A DNA stretch of 64,000 nt from UMGS1002 sp045586785. Its GTDB lineage: Bacteria > Bacillota > Clostridia > Oscillospirales > CAG-272. Both the position numbers and the translations under genes were made by a program. This document shows positions 57,394 through 64,000 of the stretch, one piece after another. Location of the stretch: the NCBI GenBank assembly GCA_045586785.1, contig JAZNBA010000089.1:31251-95250 (forward strand), in the 5' to 3' direction. The notes under the pieces are model-generated. The model saw only the letters and a program-made list of their open reading frames with translations, ran no database searches and had not been told where the DNA came from. The first letter of the stretch is position 1. Each line of letters opens with the position of its first letter.

Positions 57394-59820
57394 ATGTATT
57401 TACCTTTAAGTTGGCTGCGCGAGCTGGTTGAGCTCGACGGCATTGAACTCAAAACAATAGAAGACGGGCTGTTTTCCTGCGGTCTTGAGGTTGAGGAAAA
57501 GGCACCCGTCGCACCCGACATTTCGGGCGTTTACGTAGGTCGCGTCAAGAGCATCGAGCGCCACCCCGATTCCGACCATATGTTTGTCTGCATCGTTGAC
57601 TGCGGCGACAAGGGCAATGATATTCAGATAGTTACCGGCGCGCAGAACGTGCACGAGGGCGACATCGTTCCCGCGGCGCTTGACGGCGCACGAGTTTACG
57701 GTCGCCGCAAGGGCGACGACAGCCGCGCTCCCGAGGTTGCCACTATCAAAAACGGCAAGCTGCGCGGTATCGCCTCCAACGGTATGCTGTGCTCGGGCGA
57801 AGAGCTGGGCATTGACGACAACTGGTACGAGGGCGCTTCCGTCAACGGCATTATGATGCTGCCCAAGGACGCACCTCTGGGCGAGGACGTCAAAACGGTT
57901 CTCGGTCTTGACGACGAGGTCTGGGATATTTCGGTTACCGCAAACCTGCCTCACTGTCAGCACGTTTACGGCGTTGCCCGTGAGCTTGCGGCGCTTCTTG
58001 ACCGTCCCTTCCATGCACCCGATACCTCTTATACCGTAAGCACCGAAAAGTCCGCCGACATTTCCGTCCGCGTTGACGCTCCCGATCTCTGCCCCCGCTA
58101 TATCGGTCACTACGTTTACGACGTCGAGATCAAAAAATCCCCCGAGCTTATCCGCCGCCGTCTGCACATGTGCGGCATAAACGCAATAAACACCATAGTT
58201 GACATCACAAACTACGTTCTGGTTGAAATGGGTCAGCCCATGCACGCTTTCGACCTCAACAATGTCACCGACAACTCCATTATCGTCCGCCGCGCGGCCG
58301 AGGGCGAAAAGATAGTCACACTTGACGAGCGCGAATTCACGCTGTCAACCGATAATCTTGTTATCTGCGACGCATCCCGTCCCGTAGCGCTGGCAGGCAT
58401 TATGGGCGGTCTCAACAGCGAGATCACCGAGAACACAAGCGAGGTTCTGTTTGAGGCGGCTAAATTCGAGCGCGGAAATATCCGCCGCACCTCCCGTTCG
58501 CTGGGTCAGTCCTCCGACTCCTCCCACCGTTTCGAGAAGGGCGTTGACGCTTACACCACCGGCATCGCTATGAACCGTGCTCTGCACCTTATCGAGGAGT
58601 TCGGTTGCGGTAAAGTCGGCGAGGCTCACTGCGACGTTTATGCAGACGCCGACCGCAAGCAGCCCTGCATTGCAACCACCTTCCGCGCCATCAACGACGT
58701 GCTGGGTATTGACGTCCCGAGCGATGCCATTACCGCTATCCTCTCCCGTATGAACTACACTCTTGAGATCAACGGCGACAACATCACCGCAACTCCCCCC
58801 GCATACCGCGAGGACATCGAGGGCAGTGCCGCTGACCTTGCCGAGGACGTTATCAAAATGTACGGCTACGACCACATCGTTCCCCGTTTCATGGTCAACG
58901 CTTCCATCACCGCAGGCGGTCACAACCGTGTTCAGAACAGCACCGCGGCATTCAAGAACTGTCTGTGCGCGCAGGGCTTCTGCGAGACCATCAACTATGC
59001 GTTCTATTCCACCTCCGAGCTTGACCTGCTCCGTCTGGCTGAGGACGCTCCCGAGCGTAACGCGGTACGCATACTCAATCCTCTCAGCGAAAAGTATGCA
59101 ATTATGCGCACAACGCTTATTCCTTCTCTCTTGAACGTGCTCTCCAACAACTCCAAGCGCGGCAACGAAAACGCTTGCGTTTACGAGATAGCAAACGTGT
59201 TCGTTCCTCAGGGTGAGGCACTTCCCATTGAGAACAAGCGCTTCTGCTTTGCGCTTTACGGCAAGAACGAAAGCTTCTTCACCGCCAAGGGCGTACTTGA
59301 AACGCTGGCATCTCGCTTCGGACTGCAGTTCAGCTACGAGCGCACCACACGCACATTCCTGCACCCAGGTGCTACCGCTGCTGTCAAGTGCGGCAAGCGT
59401 GAGATCGGCGTGTTCGGTCAGTTGTCCTATGAGATCGCGGACGATCTTGACATCGCACAAAGCGTATTCGTAGGCGAGCTTGATTTTGACGCTCTGCTTG
59501 AGCTGTTCTCCACCAAGCTGACCTACGCTCCCGTATCTCCCTACCGCGATATTCACCGTGACCTTGCCATAGTCGCTCCCGAGGCTATGACCTGCGGCGA
59601 GATCGAGGCAGTCATCAAATCGGCTTGCAAGCTGGTAACAGAGGTCAAGCTGTTCGATATTTATCGCGGCGAGCAGATCGGCGCGGGCAACAAGAGCATG
59701 GCATTCGCCATTACCTTCACCCCCGAGGATAAGGAGCTCATGCCCGAGGACGCTGACAAGTTCATCGCAAAAATACTCAAATCTCTTGAATACAGACTGG
59801 GTCTTAAGATAAGAAGCTGA
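57394..59820 (+). CDS. pheT: Phenylalanine-tRNA ligase beta subunit
   Basis: An 808-residue protein. It begins MYLPLSWLRELVEL; the OB-fold tRNA-binding domain (about 40-155), the B3/B4 editing region (about 210-390, with CGINAINTIVDITNYVLVEMGQPMHAFD, in parts MGQPMHAFD) and a B5 region (about 410-480) follow. The catalytic-like domain is at 490-700 and the C-terminal FDX-ACB domain (VSPYRDIHRDLAIVAPEAM, LFDIYRGEQIGAGNKSM) at 715-808. AGGAGG precedes the start at 57394. Full length and standard. Confidence 0.97.
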   Translation: MYLPLSWLRELVELDGIELKTIEDGLFSCGLEVEEKAPVAPDISGVYVGRVKSIERHPDSDHMFVCIVDCGDKGNDIQIVTGAQNVHEGDIVPAALDGARVYGRRKGDDSRAPEVATIKNGKLRGIASNGMLCSGEELGIDDNWYEGASVNGIMMLPKDAPLGEDVKTVLGLDDEVWDISVTANLPHCQHVYGVARELAALLDRPFHAPDTSYTVSTEKSADISVRVDAPDLCPRYIGHYVYDVEIKKSPELIRRRLHMCGINAINTIVDITNYVLVEMGQPMHAFDLNNVTDNSIIVRRAAEGEKIVTLDEREFTLSTDNLVICDASRPVALAGIMGGLNSEITENTSEVLFEAAKFERGNIRRTSRSLGQSSDSSHRFEKGVDAYTTGIAMNRALHLIEEFGCGKVGEAHCDVYADADRKQPCIATTFRAINDVLGIDVPSDAITAILSRMNYTLEINGDNITATPPAYREDIEGSAADLAEDVIKMYGYDHIVPRFMVNASITAGGHNRVQNSTAAFKNCLCAQGFCETINYAFYSTSELDLLRLAEDAPERNAVRILNPLSEKYAIMRTTLIPSLLNVLSNNSKRGNENACVYEIANVFVPQGEALPIENKRFCFALYGKNESFFTAKGVLETLASRFGLQFSYERTTRTFLHPGATAAVKCGKREIGVFGQLSYEIADDLDIAQSVFVGELDFDALLELFSTKLTYAPVSPYRDIHRDLAIVAPEAMTCGEIEAVIKSACKLVTEVKLFDIYRGEQIGAGNKSMAFAITFTPEDKELMPEDADKFIAKILKSLEYRLGLKIRS

Positions 59821-59830
59821 AAAGCATCGG

Positions 59831-59860
59831 AAATATCTCCGCCTCGGCGGAGATATTTCT
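59831..59860 (+). terminator. Terminator of pheST
   Basis: A 13-base stem GAAATATCTCCGC / GCGGAGATATTTC with a CTCG loop, followed by TTATTTTTTA. Confidence 0.88.
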
Positions 59861-59871
59861 TATTTTTTACT

Positions 59872-59899
59872 TGACATAAAATGCACATAATGGTATCAT
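59872..59899 (+). promoter_or_regulatory. Promoter of the EEP lipoprotein/acyltransferase operon
   Basis: TTGACA, 16 bases, TATCAT, about 30 bases before the ATG at 59929. Confidence 0.7.
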
Positions 59900-59928
59900 A
59901 TTTATAATGAAACTTTTCGGAGGAAATT

Positions 59929-61692
59929 ATGAATTCCAAACTAAAGACCGCCATAGCGTTAATACTTGTATTACTTACACTGGTATCCTGCTCCCCCGCC
60001 ACAGGTAATCCCGACGGCACATCCGCTGACGATACTTCGGTAAACGATGTACCCGCGGAAACTACCGCTCCCGCACAAGAAGACCTTGATCTGGTACTCT
60101 TTGACCAAAACACCTCGTATCTCATTATGCGCGCCGAAGAGACCACCAAGATCATTATCGATATCGCCGCCGATCTGCGTAAGGCGATTGACGACATGAC
60201 CGACATAAATAAGGTCAGCATACAGACCGACTGGCTCAAAAAAGGAACCGAGCCCGACCCCGCCGCCCTTGAAATACTGATCGCCAACACCAACCGTCCC
60301 GAGTCCGCCGAGGCAATGAAGGATCTTGCATACTCCGATTTTGCCATCAAAAAGGTAGGCAATAAGGTCGTCATCGCGGCGCACACCGAGCAAACTCTTA
60401 AGCAAGCCATAGATTATTTCCTCAACAACCTGCTCACAGCCGAGGGCGAGGGCACAAATAAAGTACTCAAGCTCAAGAGCGAGTACATTTCAAATTCGGG
60501 CATTACGGATATTATCACCTCCCCCGAACAGCTGGGAGAATACCAGATAGTTTATCCCACGGGCAATTCATCCATGATGAACGCCGCCAAGGATCTGGCT
60601 TCTGAATTTGAAGCGTACTGCGGAGTCACCATTAAATGCGTCAATGACCGCACCGCGGCAACCGACAAGGAAATACTTATAGGCATGACCTCCCGCGAGG
60701 AGTCCGCCCCCATAAAGGATACGGTGGGACTTGACTACATCATTAAGGCAGTCGGTCACAAGATCGTCATCGGCGCTCGCTCCGAAACCGCTACAGGTAT
60801 CGCTCTTGACACATTTGTGTCCGATTTTCTGTCGGGCGTCTACAGCAACACCTTCCGCATTTCAAGCAATTACGATGCGTCCGCCTCTGGCACTATCGTC
60901 CTCAAGGACAGCTACGATCCCACCCTCACCGAGGGCGCGGACCTGAGAATTATGTCCTTCAATATTCTCGCGGAGCTGTGGGATGACAAGGCAAAGGAAA
61001 CTATGCCCGGCCGTGACAAGCACACCGTTGCCCTCATTCTTTCGTATATGCCCGACGTTGTGGGACTTCAGGAGACCACCGCGCTGTGGTATTCACTGCT
61101 TGAGCCTCAGCTTGACGGAATATACAAATTCGCAAGCTATACCGTGCCCAACGGCAAGACCAATTACTCCACGCTTATGTACAACATACACACCACCGAG
61201 CTTATCGAGTGCAAGACTACCCTGTACACAGTCCGCAACAGTGACAATATGCGTCACCTGACCTGGGCGCGCTTCCGCCGCAAATCCGACGGCGCGGAAT
61301 ATATTGTTTCCTGCACTCACTGGGATATCACTCACGAAAAGCGTCTTGTTCAGTGGGAGGAAAACGCCAACCTTATCAACGAGCTTTACGCAAAGTACAA
61401 GCTGCCCATATTCGCAACGGGCGACTATAACTCCAACGAGCAGGATCTGTTTGCCAACTTTATTAAAAAAACGGGCATGGAAGATCCCAAATATGTAGCG
61501 AAAACTATAGTTAACCCCGGCAAGACCACGCACACCTTGGGTTCCAAAGCCTCCGATTCCGAGCTTTGCATCGACCACATCGCAGTTACCCCCGGTCAGG
61601 ACATTCTGTTCTACAACAGACTTACCTGCCCCACCGCCACCGACGCCTCCGATCACTGCCCCATCTATATAGACGTTAAATTAAATAAATGA
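59929..61692 (+). CDS. Lipoprotein with endonuclease/exonuclease/phosphatase (EEP) domain
   Basis: A 587-residue protein starting at ATG 59929 after CGGAGGAA. Lipobox LVSC (Cys about 21). A Thr/Asp-rich linker follows, then two related alpha/beta repeats (about 58-190 and 205-325; the first has EILIANTNRPES with NKVVIAAHTEQ, the second EILIGMTSREES with HKIVIGARSET). The C-terminal EEP domain (about 340-587) has RIMSFNILAE, VVGLQETT, YIVSCTHWDI, IFATGDYNS and the ELCIDHIAV/DASDHCPIYID motifs. The fold hydrolyses phosphodiesters or phosphates; the outside substrate is unknown. Confidence 0.87.
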   Translation: MNSKLKTAIALILVLLTLVSCSPATGNPDGTSADDTSVNDVPAETTAPAQEDLDLVLFDQNTSYLIMRAEETTKIIIDIAADLRKAIDDMTDINKVSIQTDWLKKGTEPDPAALEILIANTNRPESAEAMKDLAYSDFAIKKVGNKVVIAAHTEQTLKQAIDYFLNNLLTAEGEGTNKVLKLKSEYISNSGITDIITSPEQLGEYQIVYPTGNSSMMNAAKDLASEFEAYCGVTIKCVNDRTAATDKEILIGMTSREESAPIKDTVGLDYIIKAVGHKIVIGARSETATGIALDTFVSDFLSGVYSNTFRISSNYDASASGTIVLKDSYDPTLTEGADLRIMSFNILAELWDDKAKETMPGRDKHTVALILSYMPDVVGLQETTALWYSLLEPQLDGIYKFASYTVPNGKTNYSTLMYNIHTTELIECKTTLYTVRNSDNMRHLTWARFRRKSDGAEYIVSCTHWDITHEKRLVQWEENANLINELYAKYKLPIFATGDYNSNEQDLFANFIKKTGMEDPKYVAKTIVNPGKTTHTLGSKASDSELCIDHIAVTPGQDILFYNRLTCPTATDASDHCPIYIDVKLNK

Positions 61693-62948
61693 AAATAAAA
61701 GTAAAAAACGTCAGCTATGATTACGTGGCATCACTGCCCCCACCGCCGCACATAAAGCCCAAAAAGCCCAATATACTGTTTCGCACTTTGCTGAAAATCG
61801 TATCCACCCCCGACCTTATAGCGACAAAATTCAAATGCCAAAAGATCGGCATGGAAAAGCTGGGACGGCGGGAACCGGCACTGATACTGATGAACCATTC
61901 AAGCTTTATTGACTTGAAAATAGCGTCGTCAATACTTTATCCCCGCCCCTTCAACATTGTGTGCACCTCGGACGGCTTTGTGGGCAAAAAGTGGCTGATG
62001 CGGCAGCTTGGCTGTATCCCAACTCAAAAATTCGTCAGCGACCTGACGCTGATACGCGATATAAAGCACGCTCTGCACGATAAGCACTGCTCGGTGCTTA
62101 TGTACCCCGAGGCAGGCTACAGCTTCGACGGCACCGCAACGCAAATACCCGACACCGTGGGCAAGTTTCTTAAAATGATGAACGTACCCGTCATTATGAT
62201 AAAAACCTACGGCGCGTTCACTCGAGACCCGCTTTACAACGGGTTGCAGCTGCGCCGAGTCAAGGTGTCGGCAACTATGGAGTATCTGCTGTCTCCCGAG
62301 GATATACGCGAAAGAACGTCGGATGAGCTTAACGAAATACTGCGAGAGCAGTTCACCTTCGACAGCTTCCGCTGGCAACAGCAAAACAACGTGCGCGTCA
62401 CAGAAAAGTTCCGCGCCGACGGACTTGAGCGAGTGCTGTATAAATGCCCACACTGCCTCGCCGAGGGACAAATGCAGGGACTTGGAACAACGCTCACCTG
62501 CCGCGCCTGCGGCAAGGTCTACACACTGGACGAGTTAGGTCAGATGCGTGCCGAGAGCGGCGGCAGCGAATTTTGCCACATCCCAGACTGGTTTCGCTGG
62601 CAACGGGAATGTGTGCGTCAAGAAGTGGAAAATGACCGATACGAGCTGCACACAGACGTGGATATTTATATGCTTGTGGACACCAAGTGCTTGTACCGCG
62701 TAGGCACAGGCACGCTGACACACAACAAAAACGGCTTTGCACTGAACGGTTGTGACGGCAAGCTGAACTATTCTCAACCGACCACCGCGTCATATAGCCT
62801 TAACTCGGACTATTTCTGGTATGAAATAGGCGATGTCATAAGCATCGGCGACCGCCGCGCGCTTTACTACTGCTTCCCGCATACAAAAAACGTTGTCACC
62901 AAGGCTCGTCTTGCCGCAGAGGAGCTTTACAAACTGAATAAAAAATAA
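61689..62948 (+). CDS. Acyltransferase (PlsC-like) with C-terminal zinc ribbon domain
   Basis: A 419-residue protein coupled to the EEP lipoprotein gene by ATGA. The acyltransferase motif NHSSFID is at residues 69-75 (H70 and D75, HX4D), MYPEAGYSFDG corresponds to the FPEG motif, and KTYGAFTRDPLY to the last block, all as in 1-acyl-glycerol-3-phosphate acyltransferases. The C-terminal part has a zinc ribbon CPHC (C253, C256) and CRAC (C271, C274), then a beta-rich region to the end. A normal PlsC is 200-260 residues, so the 170-residue extension is unusual. Its role is unknown. Confidence 0.87.
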   Translation: MKIKVKNVSYDYVASLPPPPHIKPKKPNILFRTLLKIVSTPDLIATKFKCQKIGMEKLGRREPALILMNHSSFIDLKIASSILYPRPFNIVCTSDGFVGKKWLMRQLGCIPTQKFVSDLTLIRDIKHALHDKHCSVLMYPEAGYSFDGTATQIPDTVGKFLKMMNVPVIMIKTYGAFTRDPLYNGLQLRRVKVSATMEYLLSPEDIRERTSDELNEILREQFTFDSFRWQQQNNVRVTEKFRADGLERVLYKCPHCLAEGQMQGLGTTLTCRACGKVYTLDELGQMRAESGGSEFCHIPDWFRWQRECVRQEVENDRYELHTDVDIYMLVDTKCLYRVGTGTLTHNKNGFALNGCDGKLNYSQPTTASYSLNSDYFWYEIGDVISIGDRRALYYCFPHTKNVVTKARLAAEELYKLNKK

Positions 62949-62962
62949 CAAAAATATGCATA

Positions 62963-63004
62963 CAGACCAACGGTATTTGATATTTAAAATTCACCGCTGG
63001 TCTG
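62963..63004 (+). terminator. Probable terminator of the acyltransferase operon
   Basis: An 11-base stem CAGACCAaCGG / CCGcTGGTCTG with one mismatch and a 20-base AT-rich loop, followed by TTTTATTG. Confidence 0.55.
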
Positions 63005-63048
63005 TTTTATTGCATATAATCACAAATTATGCATAAATATCTTGATAT

Positions 63049-63066
63049 TATTCATAAAAATTCATG
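63049..63066. promoter_or_regulatory. Possible arginine repressor (ArgR) box
   Basis: TATTCATAAAAATTCATG matches about 14 of 18 bases of the Bacillus-type ArgR box as I remember it. A weaker one overlaps the argG promoter at about 63165-63182 (TGCATAAATATTCGTG). This is based on memory of the consensus only. The rest of 62949-63230 is AT-rich with no gene. Confidence 0.3.
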
Positions 63067-63165
63067 ATTATTTTCATCACGAAGTTAATATTGCACAAAT
63101 ACAAATATAAATATAATGATTATTTTCACCAAAGTCACAAATATGAAAAAAATTTGCAAAAACTA

Positions 63166-63194
63166 TTGCATAAATATTCGTGTTGTGTTATAAT
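63166..63194 (+). promoter_or_regulatory. Promoter of argG
   Basis: TTGCAT, 17 bases, TATAAT, about 37 bases before the ATG at 63231. Confidence 0.75.
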
Positions 63195-63230
63195 ATTGCA
63201 CATCAAGTTAATTACAGAAAGGCACATACC

Positions 63231-64000
<770 letters not shown>

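Noticed and set aside
58345..59556. A long open frame opposite pheT (about 400 codons)
   Set aside because: It mirrors the codon pattern of pheT, has no ribosome site or recognisable motifs, and pheT is certain. Similar shadows occur opposite pheS, argG, uxuA and the oxidoreductase at 5776.

Overview
The window looks like a chromosomal segment of an uncultured, gut-type member of the Clostridia (Firmicutes). The evidence is a set of consensus sigma-A promoters with 17-base spacers, strong GGAGG ribosome sites, a SipL-like spore-coat protein (SPOCS/DUF3794 plus LysM), BspA-type leucine-rich repeat (LRR) proteins, dockerins, and many short operons with ATGA or TAATG overlaps. No rRNA, tRNA, CRISPR array, integrase or insertion sequence was seen. 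Both ends cut a gene: an SPFH protein on the left and argG on the right.

Layout. 1-5.6 kb: a leftward operon of two LRR lipoproteins followed by three different SPFH (HflK/HflC-type) membrane proteins. 5.8-11 kb: an odd Gfo/Idh/MocA oxidoreductase, a surface-anchored LamG-LamG-metallophosphoesterase, and a 47-residue Cys-rich protein paired with a coiled-coil membrane protein. 11-12.5 kb: a pantothenate-type ECF transporter S component and type III pantothenate kinase. 12.7-15.3 kb: an ECF-type sigma factor, its membrane partner and a lipoprotein, with one promoter-like element repeated before the sigma gene and before the lipoprotein. 15.3-20.4 kb: a nested hairpin repeat, a putative TIM-barrel protein with a DMT transporter, and a second sigma/membrane-partner pair. 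20.4-31.2 kb: a sialidase-fold protein and a leftward hexuronate operon (glucuronate isomerase, fructuronate reductase, mannonate dehydratase, KDG kinase, KDPG aldolase). This operon begins with two Gfo/Idh/MocA oxidoreductases and two TIM-barrel epimerase-like proteins, and is divergent from an AraC regulator.

31.4-42.1 kb: a small membrane protein/lipoprotein pair, then three leftward secreted proteins that carry an N-terminal dockerin. One ends in a transglutaminase-like domain and two in giant LRR arrays. Two of the three share a 387-base near-identical segment covering terminator, promoter, signal peptide and dockerin. 42.2-48.5 kb: a membrane protein with a HAD phosphatase, a GH39-like glycosidase with an alpha/beta hydrolase, and an Amidase_6 protein next to the SipL-like protein. 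48.6-56.3 kb: a YhaO/YhaN (SbcD/SbcC-like) pair, an XRE-membrane protein, a third TIM-barrel isomerase, a split ThrE exporter, and an XRE/SLOG divergent pair with matching palindromic operators. 56.3-64 kb: pheS-pheT, an endonuclease/exonuclease/phosphatase lipoprotein coupled to an acyltransferase with a zinc ribbon, and argG.

The two loci most worth following are the hexuronate operon, which has paired dehydrogenases and epimerase-like barrels where a glucuronidase would be expected, and the LRR-lipoprotein/triple-SPFH operon. Functions are inferred from motifs read by eye; no database search was run.
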